Positions 1 through 7,841 of a stretch of 64,000 nucleotides of DNA are shown one piece after another. The translations under genes were made by a program, and so were the position numbers. The notes under the pieces are model-generated. The model worked only from the letters and a program-made list of their open reading frames with translations, was not told where the DNA came from and did not search any database. This DNA is from an uncultured Bacteroidales bacterium. GTDB lineage: Bacteria; Bacteroidota; Bacteroidia; Bacteroidales; Muribaculaceae. The stretch's first letter is position 1. Every line of letters begins with the position of its first letter. The stretch covers positions 1 through 64,000 of the forward strand of contig CACYSG010000011.1 of the NCBI GenBank assembly GCA_902776955.1, read 5' to 3'.

Positions 1-354
1 CTGGCGGGTGTTGCGGCCTATATGTTCCTTGACAATGTGCTCATGCGCAAGATCGGCTTCTTTGGCGGTGCGTTGATGATTGTGGTGAGCATTCTGGCCA
101 ATCTGGCGGCCTTCCATGTCTATCACAAGGCCACGGGAGGCAATGGGGCCATCATCATGCCCGAGAGTGTTACCCTGGGAACGGCTCCCCGTGAGCCCCG
201 CGACAAGCAGGAAGTGGCCTTTGAACTGCAACAGGGCACCCGTGTCGAGATTGTCGATTCGATCACCGACAAGAACAGTGGCAAGTGGCTGCAGATTTCC
301 ACTGCCGGCGGTCACAAGGCATGGCTCAATGCCCGGGATGTGGAAGTTATTTGA
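1..354 (+). CDS. BatE-like protein, C-terminal part (5' end outside window)
   Basis: The frame is open from base 1, so the gene begins upstream and only its last 117 codons are seen. A hydrophobic segment (about residues 14-40 of the visible part) precedes a domain of about 65 residues with the pattern 'PESVTLGTAPRE...GTRVEIVD...GKWLQI...KAWLNARDVEVI'. That is the bacterial SH3 domain found at the end of BatE-type proteins of the Bacteroidetes Bat (aerotolerance) operons. The usual TPR part would lie upstream. The role is inferred from family knowledge; a different SH3-domain membrane protein is possible because the diagnostic N-terminal part is missing. Confidence 0.6.
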   Translation: MAGVAAYMFLDNVLMRKIGFFGGALMIVVSILANLAAFHVYHKATGGNGAIIMPESVTLGTAPREPRDKQEVAFELQQGTRVEIVDSITDKNSGKWLQISTAGGHKAWLNARDVEVI

Positions 355-393
355 AAGTTTAGAGTTTAGGGTTTAGAGTTTAGAGTTTAAGGG
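355..393. repeat. Low-complexity TTTAGAG heptamer array behind a stop codon
   Basis: Five degenerate copies of a heptamer (GTTTAGA, GTTTAGG) start directly after the TGA of the BatE-like gene and run up to the ribosome-binding region of the PAP2 gene. Related arrays occur at 24494-24590, 30471-30498 and, inverted, at 32700-32727. Confidence 0.7.
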
Positions 394-399
394 AGAAGG

Positions 400-1062
400 A
401 TGATTGATTATTTGGTTGACATCGACAAGGACATGCTGCTGCTTGTTAACGGCATGAACGATCTGTTCCAGGATGCGTTCTGGTGGATGGTGTCGGCCAA
501 GTGGTCGTCTCTGCTATTTCTGCTGGCTCTGCTGTGGGCTCTGTTGCGACAGGATCGTCGCCATAGCCTGCTCGTGCTGGTGATGGCTGTGCTGGCTATC
601 CTCATCGCCGACCAAATCGCTTCGGGCATTATCAAGCAGATGGTGGAGCGTCTGCGTCCCACCCATGATCCCTCAATGGAGTCGGCGGTGCATGTCATCA
701 ACGGCTATCGTGGCGGCATGTACGGCTTTGTCTCGAGCCACGCGTCCAATTTCTTTGCCTTTTCCACGCTGGTGACCCTTGTCATGCGTCATCGGCTGGT
801 GGCGGTATCCCTGTATACCTGGTCGCTGGTGCAATGTTACAGCCGCATGTATCTGGGGGTGCATTACCCGAGCGATATCTTGGGCGGCATCATCGTGGGA
901 CTTTTGTCGGGATGGCTCGTATGGTTGCTCATGCGTTGGATTCAGCGACGCTGGCACATCTCTGCCGGCCACTATACTACCGCCGATGCCGTCGTCATGC
1001 TCTCGGCCCTGGGCGTTACCATTGTCGGCCTCCTCATCGCCGCCCTCACCCAGACACTATAA
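400..1062 (+). CDS. PAP2-family membrane phosphatase
   Basis: A 220-residue polytopic membrane protein of the type 2 phosphatidic acid phosphatase family, which dephosphorylates lipid phosphates such as undecaprenyl pyrophosphate or phosphatidic acid at the membrane. All three phosphatase signatures are visible: 'KQMVERLRP' (K-x6-RP), 'SSHASN' in place of PSGH, and 'SRMYLGVHYPSD' (SR-x5-H-x3-D), with hydrophobic helices around them. The length is typical. The purine-rich stretch GGGAGAAGG lies just upstream of the ATG. It follows the BatE-like gene after 45 bases, filled by the heptamer array, so the two may be cotranscribed. The exact substrate cannot be told from sequence. Confidence 0.9.
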   Translation: MIDYLVDIDKDMLLLVNGMNDLFQDAFWWMVSAKWSSLLFLLALLWALLRQDRRHSLLVLVMAVLAILIADQIASGIIKQMVERLRPTHDPSMESAVHVINGYRGGMYGFVSSHASNFFAFSTLVTLVMRHRLVAVSLYTWSLVQCYSRMYLGVHYPSDILGGIIVGLLSGWLVWLLMRWIQRRWHISAGHYTTADAVVMLSALGVTIVGLLIAALTQTL

Positions 1063-1071
1063 TCAGTGGCT

Positions 1072-1085
1072 GCCCCAGCAGGGGC
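1072..1085. terminator. Small hairpin after the PAP2 gene
   Basis: GCCCC and GGGGC pair around AGCA about 10 bases behind the PAP2 stop codon. There is no clear T-tract, so terminator function is only plausible. Confidence 0.35.
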
Positions 1086-1181
1086 TAACAACGACCTCAT
1101 TTGCGCTTTTTCCCTTGTGTGGGCGCTGACGTGAACCGTATGCACTTTGCACTGGCTTTTCGTTAATTTTGAGCATTTTAT

Positions 1182-1212
1182 TTTGATAATTGGCCGAAAT
1201 GCAGTATCTTTG
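1182..1212 (+). promoter_or_regulatory. Bacteroidetes promoter for the HTH gene
   Basis: TTTG at 1182-1185 and TATCTTTG at 1205-1212 are separated by 19 bases, an exact fit to the Bacteroides -33/-7 consensus. It places transcription start near 1220 and shows that the ATG at 1253, not the upstream in-frame ATG at 1190, starts the next gene. Confidence 0.75.
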
Positions 1213-1252
1213 GGGAAAATTAGAAAAACAACGCATTAATATACTGATAACT

Positions 1253-1504
1253 ATGTCGAGAACGATCACTTTCAATGAGCTCAGGCGCATCAAGAACCGC
1301 CTGCCTGAAGGTTCCATCCACGTTATCGCCGACAAACTCAACCTGCCGGTTCAGTCGGTGAGAAACTACTTTGGCGGGTCAAATTATGAGTTCGGTACCA
1401 ATATGGGTTTCCATCTTGAACCCGGTCCCGATGGAGGTCTTGTCGTGCTTGACGACCCCCAGATTCTTGATATGGCGCTTGAGATACTCGAGCAGAATTC
1501 CTGA
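1253..1504 (+). CDS. Small helix-turn-helix-like DNA-binding protein
   Basis: An 83-residue protein beginning MSRTITFNELRRIK. The segment 'GSIHVIADKLNLPVQSVRNYFGG' (about residues 22-44) reads as a helix-turn-helix: one helix, a turn after 'NLP', and a recognition-like helix. The C-terminal part is acidic and ends in a leucine-rich helix. Small proteins of this make-up are common in Bacteroidales, with no defined target. The start at 1253 is chosen because a good promoter lies at 1182-1212. It precedes the universal stress protein gene by 26 bases on the same strand, so the two probably share a transcript. Confidence 0.7.
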   Translation: MSRTITFNELRRIKNRLPEGSIHVIADKLNLPVQSVRNYFGGSNYEFGTNMGFHLEPGPDGGLVVLDDPQILDMALEILEQNS

Positions 1505-1530
1505 TAATCCAATAAAACCTCTCCACGGCT

Positions 1531-2634
1531 ATGGACAACAAGAACAACAACGACCCGAATCGCCTGATTACCGTCGCGATACACACGTTTGAGCGTGCGC
1601 TGGAACTCAAGAACACCCTTGAGGAAGAAGGCATCGAGGTGGTCCTCCACAACGTCAACCTTGACGAGAAAGTGCTTGCGTCGGGTGTGAGGGTCCGCAT
1701 TCGCGAGCGTGACCTGCCCCAGGCGTTGCAGATCATCGAGTCGCCCGAGACGACAACGAGCGACCGCCGCTGTGTGCTCTTGCCGGTGGACTTCGGCAAA
1801 TATTCGCTCAAGTCTGTCAGGATAGGCATGGAGTATGCGCGTCGCACGCGAGGCAAAGTCATCCTGCTGCATTGCTATGCCAACGAGCGTCACACGATGT
1901 CGCTGCCCTTCGGCAGTGACCGGTATGACAGCCCTGAGGACGATGTCAAGGCCATCAAGAAGAATGCAAGGCAACTGATGGATGATTTCGTCCAAACCCT
2001 TTACGACAAGATCGCTGCCGGCGAGTTGCCCAAGGTGAACATCGAGACCAAGGTCACCGAGGGCATCCCCGAGGAGCAGATTCTACACTATGCCCACAAG
2101 TATGACGTCTCGCTCATCGTTATGGGCACCAGCGGCACCAACCGTCACCGTCAGAATCTCATCGGCAGTGTCGCCGGTGAGGTCATGGATGCTTGCAAGT
2201 TCCCCATCTTCACCGTGCCCATCGGCATGCCCGATGTGGGACTCACCGACATCACTCATGTGGCGTTCTTCTCTAACCTCATCCAGCAGGACCTCCTGTC
2301 GTTTGACCGTTTCGCCCGCCTGTTCAATATGCGCGGGGTTGACGTCACCATCATTCCCGTTGTCGATAAAAAAGACCGCAAACTCGTTGACCAGTCGCTC
2401 CAGCAACTCGTGCAGTACTGCCGCGAGCACTATCCCGAGTGCACTTTCAAGACCAAGCGCATCGCCACCAAGACCTTTGTCGAGAGCTTTGGCCAGTATG
2501 CCCAGAACGAGAACATCCAGCTCATCGCTATCCCTAACAAGAAGTCAAGCATCTTCTCCCGTCTGTTCAATCCCAGCATTGCCCACCGCGTGCTGTTCCA
2601 GACCGACACGCCCATGCTCGTCATCCCCGTCTAG
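1531..2634 (+). CDS. DUF2007-like plus tandem universal stress protein
   Basis: A 367-residue cytoplasmic protein in three parts. Residues 1-75 resemble the DUF2007 putative signal-transducing domain ('RLITVAIHTFERALELKNTLEEEG' and 'VNLDEKVLASGVRV'). Residues about 80-235 form a universal stress domain beginning 'RCVLLPVDFGKYSLKSV' and ending with the nucleotide-loop motif 'VMGTSGTNRHRQNLIGSV' (G-x2-G-x9-G-S/T). Residues about 240-367 are a second USP-like domain without that loop, so it is probably structural. USP proteins bind ATP/AMP and act in stress adaptation, with no specific reaction known here. Transcription likely ends at the hairpin 2667-2712. Confidence 0.88.
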   Translation: MDNKNNNDPNRLITVAIHTFERALELKNTLEEEGIEVVLHNVNLDEKVLASGVRVRIRERDLPQALQIIESPETTTSDRRCVLLPVDFGKYSLKSVRIGMEYARRTRGKVILLHCYANERHTMSLPFGSDRYDSPEDDVKAIKKNARQLMDDFVQTLYDKIAAGELPKVNIETKVTEGIPEEQILHYAHKYDVSLIVMGTSGTNRHRQNLIGSVAGEVMDACKFPIFTVPIGMPDVGLTDITHVAFFSNLIQQDLLSFDRFARLFNMRGVDVTIIPVVDKKDRKLVDQSLQQLVQYCREHYPECTFKTKRIATKTFVESFGQYAQNENIQLIAIPNKKSSIFSRLFNPSIAHRVLFQTDTPMLVIPV

Positions 2635-2666
2635 ACAACGTTTTTCGGGATAACAAAAACATCATT

Positions 2667-2712
2667 GTTGACAACCCTAAACAACAGCTGAATTGCTGCT
2701 AGGGTTGTCAAC
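2667..2712. terminator. Bidirectional hairpin terminator
   Basis: A perfect 13-bp inverted repeat (GTTGACAACCCTA and its complement at 2700-2712) encloses a second small stem (CAGC/GCTG). It lies between two convergent genes, as expected for a shared terminator. A similar hairpin follows mutY at 63723-63774. Confidence 0.7.
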
Positions 2713-2744
2713 AACGTTGTTATGGGTGTATGAAATAGGGCAGA

Positions 2745-3047
2745 TTACTTCATCATGGCCAGCATGATGATCCAGCACAGCGCCAGCACGGCGAACACCG
2801 ACGAGAACATATACATCTGACGGCGGACGTAACGACGCTCGGGCCGTGTGAAGCTGCCGCGGGCAAACATATAAGCCGCCATGACGATGAAGCAGTCGTC
2901 CAAACGGCCCACAATGCCCCTGTTGTCAAAGTCACCGCGCCACAGGAAGTAGCCGCAGGCCGCGATAACCATCACGATGCCTATTGCCCGGCATATTTTC
3001 ATGACCGTGCTCACTTCCTGTCTCTCAACTTTCTCTTTCTTCTCCAT
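2745..3047 (-). CDS. Small two-helix membrane protein, possibly DUF1232-like
   Basis: A 100-residue protein with a charged N-terminus and two hydrophobic helices (about residues 14-35 and 78-98). Between them lies 'GIVGRLDDCFIVMAAYMFARG'-like sequence. The 'GRLDD' stretch followed by a hydrophobic run is reminiscent of the DUF1232 membrane domain, but the match is short and I only infer it. It converges on the universal stress protein gene and stands alone. No function can be assigned. Confidence 0.6.
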   Translation of the reverse strand: MEKKEKVERQEVSTVMKICRAIGIVMVIAACGYFLWRGDFDNRGIVGRLDDCFIVMAAYMFARGSFTRPERRYVRRQMYMFSSVFAVLALCWIIMLAMMK

Positions 3048-3465
3048 ATCCTTATCATTCTCTAGTTAATACTCCAAACTTTCAATCTCTCAAAACCATG
3101 AAGACCGGGCCCTCCACCCCGCATTTTCAACGTAAAATTAGCCATAAATCAACTAATAACCAAAGAATACGCGTATTATTTGAAGAATAGATGCTTAAAA
3201 TGGCTTTTTGGGGTATATAATTTAACGATGGGCAAAAGACAATGAATGGGATGTGGTGATTCATACATTTTTTCTTTGTCTCCCAAAAGAACGTGAACTC
3301 GACGAAAGTATACTTTAGATGTCAATGAGTTAGCCATCTGAGACCTGTTGAGACGCAAAATTTTGCGTCTCAAGGATAGCATAATGGTAATTTCTACAGA
3401 CTAGAAACATTGAGCATCAGCACTTTATTCTCATCGGACTCACGTTGATAGAAAAAATCATAACT
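3048..3465. other. Gene-free spacer holding MITE-like copy 1
   Basis: No convincing gene. The left part is AT-rich without visible structure; the right part (3288-3446) is the MITE-like repeat described separately. The short open frame at 3176-3382 (minus) runs through the repeat and is not credible. Confidence 0.6.
3288..3446. repeat. MITE-like inverted-repeat element, copy 1
   Basis: An imperfect inverted repeat of about 160 bp. The outer ends read CGTGAACTCGACGAAAG on one side and, as reverse complement, CGTGAGTCCGATGAGAAT on the other. The centre (3348-3373) is a perfect 26-bp palindrome with arms TTGAGACGCAAAA and TTTTGCGTCTCAA. The flanks match copy 2 (39648-39836) in opposite orientation, for instance the stretch around 'CTGATGCTCAA...CTAGTCTGTAGA'. 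It carries no gene. Confidence 0.75.
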
Positions 3466-3501
3466 TGTACCATAAAATGACTCAATAAATGATTATATTT
3501 G
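3466..3501 (+). promoter_or_regulatory. Promoter of the WYL gene with a weaker copy of the shared operator
   Basis: The -7 box TATATTTG lies at 3494-3501. A TGTACC half-site at 3466-3471 starts a 19-base stretch (3466-3484) that matches the strong operator at 4506-4524 in 11 of 19 positions, including its last CA. The stretch ends exactly 9 bases before the -7 box, the same spacing as at the two strong sites. This suggests autoregulation (inference). Confidence 0.55.
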
Positions 3502-3521
3502 CACAATTATAATAGTTGATT

Positions 3522-4481
3522 ATGAAAATACCGACTTTATTTAAGGAGTATATATGGCTGATTGAGACGATCAATCGTGCAGGCAAAATCACGTTTGCCG
3601 AAATTAATGAGCAATGGAAACAGAAGGAGGAGAGTGGTGGACTGGAGTTCTCCAGGACGACTTTCAACCGCCACCGTGACGCCATCATGGATATGTTCGG
3701 TGTCATCATCGAGTGCGATCGTCGGGATGGCTACAGGTACTACATCGAGAATAAGGAGGTGCTGGAAGAAGACAGTGTGCAGAATTGGCTGTTCTCGACC
3801 TTGAGCGTGAGTAACATGATGGACGAGAACATCTCGTTGCAGCACCGCATTTTGTTAGAGAGCATCCCGTCAGGCGACCAGTTGCTGCAGCAAATCATCA
3901 AAGCGATGCGCGACGGGCGCCGCATCATGATAACCTATCGTCGTTATGGTGCAGCCTCAGCCAACTCGTTCTCGGCGGAGCCTTATTGCGTGAAGCTGTT
4001 CCGTCGCCGATGGTATGTGCTGGTTAAGTTGACTCGTCCTCATTATCATGAGGATGGGAAAGATGGAGAGAGTTTCTTTTCCATCTTCTCGCTTGACCGC
4101 ATCGAACAGATCGAATTGCAGAAAACCAAGTTCACGATAGATCCTGCATTTGATGCTGCTGCCTATTTCAATGAATGCTTCGGCGTCGTGGTGGCCGACG
4201 GCACTAAGCCTGAGCGCATCGTGCTGCGTGCCTATGGCCTTGAGCCGCACTACCTGCGCGACCTGCCTTTGCATCAGTCCCAGCGGGAACTGGAGACGAC
4301 CGAAGAATATACCGACTTTGAATTGGTTATGAGACCAACGACTGACTTCAAGGCGCACCTGATGTCACGTGGTCGGTGGCTGCAGGTGATCTCCCCGCAG
4401 TGGTTGGCCAATGAGATCCAGGAATGGCTTCAAGAGGCCCTTGATACTTACCAAAACAGCCAAAAAACGCAAGAAAAATGA
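3522..4481 (+). CDS. WYL-domain transcriptional regulator
   Basis: A 319-residue protein beginning MKIPTLFKEYIWLIETINRAG. Residues about 5-85 look like a winged helix-turn-helix ('ITFAEINEQW', 'SRTTFNRHRDAIMDMFGV'). Residues about 120-200 carry the WYL-type ligand-sensing domain ('ITYRRYG...EPYCVKLFRRRWYVLVK...FSLDRIEQIEL'). The remainder is a C-terminal extension (WCX-like) ending in 'WLANEIQEWLQEAL'. WYL regulators bind DNA as dimers and often control phage-defence or DNA-damage genes. The ATG at 3522 is preferred over a TTG six bases upstream because the -7 box ends at 3501. A dyad operator follows 25 bases after its stop codon, so it is the prime candidate regulator of the downstream operon. 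Confidence 0.88.
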   Translation: MKIPTLFKEYIWLIETINRAGKITFAEINEQWKQKEESGGLEFSRTTFNRHRDAIMDMFGVIIECDRRDGYRYYIENKEVLEEDSVQNWLFSTLSVSNMMDENISLQHRILLESIPSGDQLLQQIIKAMRDGRRIMITYRRYGAASANSFSAEPYCVKLFRRRWYVLVKLTRPHYHEDGKDGESFFSIFSLDRIEQIELQKTKFTIDPAFDAAAYFNECFGVVVADGTKPERIVLRAYGLEPHYLRDLPLHQSQRELETTEEYTDFELVMRPTTDFKAHLMSRGRWLQVISPQWLANEIQEWLQEALDTYQNSQKTQEK

Positions 4482-4505
4482 TATTTTTTTGAAATTTCTT
4501 CAACC

Positions 4506-4541
4506 TGTACCGCATGGTGGTACAACATGCCCATAATTTTG
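4506..4541 (+). promoter_or_regulatory. Strong dyad operator and promoter of the HIRAN-to-radical-SAM operon
   Basis: The 19-base dyad TGTACCGCATGGTGGTACA (4506-4524) occupies the -33 position; 9 bases later comes the -7 box TAATTTTG (4534-4541). The same 19-mer form (TGYACCGYATSGTGGTACA) with the same 9-base gap stands before the convergent 79-aa gene at 8989-9024. A leader of about 114 bases follows; a second possible box, CATCTTTG, lies near 4612-4619. The binding protein is inferred to be the WYL regulator. Confidence 0.7.
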
Positions 4542-4661
4542 CCATCAGGATTGCGAAGATGGGCTGCATTCGCCATAGTTTAAGCAAGCTTAACTCTGCG
4601 CTCATTTGCACCATCTTTGCATCGTCAACAAGAAGTATTAACGCTTTAAAGATTCAAGATT

Positions 4662-5009
4662 ATGGAAGCAAAGAAGAAATTTTTCATGGATTGCCATTTG
4701 GCTGGCCGTAAGTATCACGATGCTGACGAAGTATGGGACAAGCTCAAGGTGGGCACTTTGCTCCAACTGGAGCGCGACTTGGACAACCGCTATGATCCGG
4801 ATGCTGTCGCCGTGATATATAATGACACGGAACTAGACGAGTCATTCTGCATCGGTTACATTCCACGCACCGACAATGAGGTGCTTGCCACCTTCCTTGA
4901 TATGGGTTGGGCTGACGCCTTTGAGTGCCGCATCAGCATGGTCAATGAGTATGCCCACTTTGAGCATCAGATTTACTTGACTGTAAAGATTAAAAGAAAC
5001 AAACAATAA
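4662..5009 (+). CDS. HIRAN-domain protein
   Basis: A 115-residue protein that is essentially one HIRAN domain: 'DCHLAGRKYHDADEVWDKL', 'VGTLLQLERDLDNRYDPDAVAV' and 'IGYIPRTDNEVLATFLDMG' carry the family pattern (the GxxY/H start, the N-x-x-D-x-x-A-V block, and the GY-I-P block). HIRAN domains recognise DNA 3' ends or unusual DNA in helicases such as HLTF; stand-alone bacterial versions are poorly understood. First gene of a six-gene operon; the next gene starts 13 bases after its stop. Expression is probably set by the operator at 4506-4524. Whether it binds nucleic acid here is inference. Confidence 0.85.
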   Translation: MEAKKKFFMDCHLAGRKYHDADEVWDKLKVGTLLQLERDLDNRYDPDAVAVIYNDTELDESFCIGYIPRTDNEVLATFLDMGWADAFECRISMVNEYAHFEHQIYLTVKIKRNKQ

Positions 5010-5022
5010 AACATTTAGAACT

Positions 5023-5568
5023 ATGCAACAAGAAACGAAGATTTTGGACCTGGGTAACGGACGCAGCATCAAGATGCCCGTGAACTACCAGCATTTTATT
5101 CTTGACTACTCGTCTAATCCCGAGAACAAGGGATGGGACCGCGAAGAGGTCATGCATATCCTGCAGTGCGTTCAAGAAGGCCATCTCGAGGAACTCGAGA
5201 TGGACGGCAACCTTATGAATGACATCGGCACCTTCTTTGAGGATGGAGTCTGTGTCAAGCCGGATATTGAGATGGCCGTCTATTGGTATGAGCAGGCGAT
5301 CGAGAGCGGTAACGACCTTGCCCGCAGCAACCTTGCCGATGTTCTCCGTAAGGGCACCCAAGGCTATCCCAAGGATTTGAAACGAGCCTTTGAACTCTAT
5401 CAGGCTTGTGGCTTGCCTTATGCCCACTATCGCGTCGGCGAGTTTCTGGAGCATGGCTGGGGCGTTGCTCAAGACCTTGATGCTGCAAAGGCGTACTATC
5501 GCCAAGCCTATCGTGAGGGCCACGCCCTTGCCAATAAGAAACTCAAGGAATGGAACTTCCTTGAATAG
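5023..5568 (+). CDS. Sel1-repeat protein
   Basis: A 181-residue soluble protein. After an N-terminal region of about 60 residues come Sel1-type helical repeats: 'IGTFFEDGVCVKPDIEMAVYWYEQAIESG', 'LADVLRKGTQGYPKDLKRAFELYQACG' and 'VGEFLEHGWGVAQDLDAAKAYYRQAYREG', written here in pieces of the consensus with A-x-x-W/Y-Y-x-x-A. Such repeats mediate protein contacts; no catalytic motif is seen. Second gene of the operon, 27 bases before the SecG-like gene. The partner protein is unknown; a neighbour in the operon is a reasonable guess. Confidence 0.85.
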   Translation: MQQETKILDLGNGRSIKMPVNYQHFILDYSSNPENKGWDREEVMHILQCVQEGHLEELEMDGNLMNDIGTFFEDGVCVKPDIEMAVYWYEQAIESGNDLARSNLADVLRKGTQGYPKDLKRAFELYQACGLPYAHYRVGEFLEHGWGVAQDLDAAKAYYRQAYREGHALANKKLKEWNFLE

Positions 5569-5595
5569 AATTAGGAACCTTAAATAGAGAATAAG

Positions 5596-5817
5596 ATGAA
5601 CACAGTATTGAATATTGTAATTGCTGTGGCTGCTCTTCTCTTGATTGGAGTTGTTCTCATGCAGAAATCAAGAGGCAGTGGTGTTGTCACTCAGTTTAAC
5701 GATTTTGAGAAGAATTTAGGTGTTAAGACCACAGCGAAATTCTTTGAAAGGGCAACATTCACTCTTGGGGGAATCATCCTTGTTGCAAGTATAATCAGCA
5801 CCTTTGTAGCTCCATAG
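5596..5817 (+). CDS. SecG-like small membrane protein
   Basis: A 73-residue protein with two hydrophobic helices (residues 5-22 and 52-70) joined by a loop 'MQKSRGSGVVTQFN' and 'LGVKTTAKFFERATF'. This is the layout of Bacteroidetes SecG: helix, LMQ-S-G-G turn, 'GV+K+T-FLE+-TW' amphipathic link, helix. SecG supports SecYEG preprotein translocation. Its position inside an accessory operon, directly before a gene for an exported protein, suggests a second, dedicated copy rather than the housekeeping gene, but I cannot see the rest of the genome to confirm that. Confidence 0.72.
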   Translation: MNTVLNIVIAVAALLLIGVVLMQKSRGSGVVTQFNDFEKNLGVKTTAKFFERATFTLGGIILVASIISTFVAP

Positions 5818-5844
5818 TTGGGTTAATAAAACGTCAATTGGAAA

Positions 5845-6414
5845 ATGAGTTCTATGATCAACTCCACAAGGTCAATCAAGCTCACATTCCTTGTTATAAC
5901 AATGATGTCGTTTTACAGTCCTGATGCAGATGCCTTTTCAAGAGGTTTGTTTAAAGAAACCAATATCAAGGAGAAAGCATTTGGATTGACCTTGGGTGTC
6001 GTTGGTTGGCAAGACGATCAGCCGACACCAGCCATTGGATTTAGCCTTCAGTTTTTTGGCGTTTACTTTGATTTGATGGGATTACCAATCAATCATCGTG
6101 ACGACATAGGAACCGAAACCTGGATTGACGAAACCAGTTTTGCGGCCCATATCGGTTACCAGCTGCCAATCACCAAAACCGTTCGGATTATCCCCATTAT
6201 CGGTGTGGCCGACTGCGGAACGGTAACAGTAAACGGTGCCGTGTGGCATTTTGAAAATGGCAATATCGTCAACGACACCAAATATAATGGTGATGGAGTT
6301 GGTGGACTAGATTATGGCGGGATTCTTGTCATTCACCATAAGAAGTGGAACTTCTCGGCCACCTATACGAATCACACCGTTTATTTTGCTGCCGCAATCA
6401 CGTGGGGCAACTAA
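5845..6414 (+). CDS. Exported protein of unknown function, possibly a small beta-barrel
   Basis: A 189-residue protein with an N-terminal signal-like segment ('SIKLTFLVITMMSFYSPDADA', cleavage perhaps near residue 30). The mature part alternates polar and hydrophobic residues ('GFSLQFFGVYFDLMG', 'FAAHIGYQLPITK', 'KWNFSATYTNHTVYFAAAITWG') and ends in an aromatic-rich strand, which fits an outer-membrane beta-barrel or a porin-like fold. No named family was recognised. Fourth gene of the operon; 32 bases separate it from the next. The N-terminal ATG at 5845 is followed by another at 5854; either could be the start. Confidence 0.65.
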   Translation: MSSMINSTRSIKLTFLVITMMSFYSPDADAFSRGLFKETNIKEKAFGLTLGVVGWQDDQPTPAIGFSLQFFGVYFDLMGLPINHRDDIGTETWIDETSFAAHIGYQLPITKTVRIIPIIGVADCGTVTVNGAVWHFENGNIVNDTKYNGDGVGGLDYGGILVIHHKKWNFSATYTNHTVYFAAAITWGN

Positions 6415-6446
6415 CACTCAATTTGTTTTAACTAGATGATAACATC

Positions 6447-7841
6447 ATGAAGCAGTTTAAAGAATATCCAGCCACACATTCCATGTCAACGGCATGGTTT
6501 GCCATTGATGATGAAGGTAAAGTGGCTATTCTCAATTTTGAAGATAATGGACCTATTCCTCAACCCGCTTCGGGTAGTCAGACTTGTTGTGAAAGTCTGA
6601 TCAAGAATGGTCTTGATGAGTCTGGTGGTTTCAAATATAGGAGTTATACTGATGAACAAGCCCTGGCAATGTTCCGTGAAAATCCAAATGGTTTTGAGGA
6701 ATTATTTGGTAATAGCGAGTATTTTTGGGGCGTTGTTCAGATTGACATTTCAAGAACAGATGAATTCCTGAAAATTGTTGAGCCATTGATTCATGAGAAG
6801 TATAGCTCTATTATTTGTTATTCTAAAAACTTGGGAATCTACTCATTTACCATTAACAAGTATAAAAAAGTTGGAGCAACTATTCTTGCTGGCTTGAAGT
6901 CTTCAGGCTGTATTATTAAAGTATTAGAAGAAGGGTATTTTGATTACGATTTCATTGATGACGAAGAGGAGCAATCGAGGCTTTCTCCGATACCGTTTGT
7001 AGTGTATAATCAAGAGTATGGTCATCCTTTTGGGGATTTAAATAAAGTATACTCACCCGAGATGTCACAGTTTACCGAGGGGCAACTGACTGACTATGAG
7101 CGGAGAACAGCGATAAGGATAAAAGGACGTTTTGCGGATCTTGCCCATATACAGCCAGCTGCCAACAGTCCATTCGATACTCATGAATATTTAGACAGGG
7201 TCGATATTGATGGCCAGCCTTACTATAAGATGAGACTGACCGGCAATACTGATGAACAAGCCTATGTCTATGACAGTCTGACTTCTGGGCTTAAAACTGA
7301 TCATTCCTATTGTGAAAAGTGTCCTCTTTATGAAAAGACTCATAGTTCCTATCGATATGCCTCTTATGTGCGCGGATGGGAGCAGGGAAATCATCCTACT
7401 GTTGCCACCATAGGCGTTGACACGTTTAAATTTTTGGTAAAGCATCCGGAACTCAAGCAGAAGACTTTCGAAACGGACATCATTCAATGTGGTTTTAGTT
7501 CTTCCCTATATGAGGAAAATGCCAAACGAGCTAAAGAAGTTGGAATGGAGAATGTCCTTAATCATTGCAAGTATTATTTTGAGCAGGTATTGAAGGTATT
7601 CCGGCCATACATACTCATCATTGAAGCCTACAATAAGGACCTGTTGACTAAGGTTTATCCCCATTCAGGCAATAGCATAGAGATTAATGGTGAGCTTTAT
7701 CCCTTCTTTATGGCAGATGCTATTGATGAAAATTTGGATCAAATATTGGAATTTGCCAACAAGCCGTATCGCGGAAAAGTAATCCCAAAGGTTTTATCTG
7801 TAGAAGAAGCAGAAAGAATCGGTGTTAAGGTTGAAAGATGA
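6447..7841 (+). CDS. 464-aa unknown protein partnered with the radical SAM enzyme
   Basis: I do not recognise this family. The N-terminus reads 'HSMSTAWFAIDDEGKVAIL' and 'NGPIP', a pattern I associate with uncharacterised proteins that begin with a short beta-rich module. The middle is mixed; around residues 288-298 stands 'YCEKCPLYEKTH' with a CxxC pair, and a further seven or so cysteines are scattered (CC near residue 50, then single ones). No signal peptide or membrane helix is seen. Its last four bases (ATGA) overlap the start of the radical SAM gene, so the two proteins are translationally coupled and probably work together. It could be the substrate, a carrier, or a second subunit; the sequence does not decide. 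Confidence 0.8.
   Translation: MKQFKEYPATHSMSTAWFAIDDEGKVAILNFEDNGPIPQPASGSQTCCESLIKNGLDESGGFKYRSYTDEQALAMFRENPNGFEELFGNSEYFWGVVQIDISRTDEFLKIVEPLIHEKYSSIICYSKNLGIYSFTINKYKKVGATILAGLKSSGCIIKVLEEGYFDYDFIDDEEEQSRLSPIPFVVYNQEYGHPFGDLNKVYSPEMSQFTEGQLTDYERRTAIRIKGRFADLAHIQPAANSPFDTHEYLDRVDIDGQPYYKMRLTGNTDEQAYVYDSLTSGLKTDHSYCEKCPLYEKTHSSYRYASYVRGWEQGNHPTVATIGVDTFKFLVKHPELKQKTFETDIIQCGFSSSLYEENAKRAKEVGMENVLNHCKYYFEQVLKVFRPYILIIEAYNKDLLTKVYPHSGNSIEINGELYPFFMADAIDENLDQILEFANKPYRGKVIPKVLSVEEAERIGVKVER

Noticed and set aside
355..393. Telomere-like TTTAGGG repeats
   Set aside because: Only one unit has that sequence; the array is the degenerate TTTAGAG type found elsewhere in the window.
3176..3382. 68-codon minus-strand frame upstream of the WYL gene
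   Set aside because: It runs through the MITE-like palindrome and has no promoter or family features.
4514..4711. 65-codon frame in the leader of the HIRAN operon
   Set aside because: It begins inside the operator and overlaps the HIRAN gene in another frame; a regulatory leader peptide cannot be excluded but nothing supports it.
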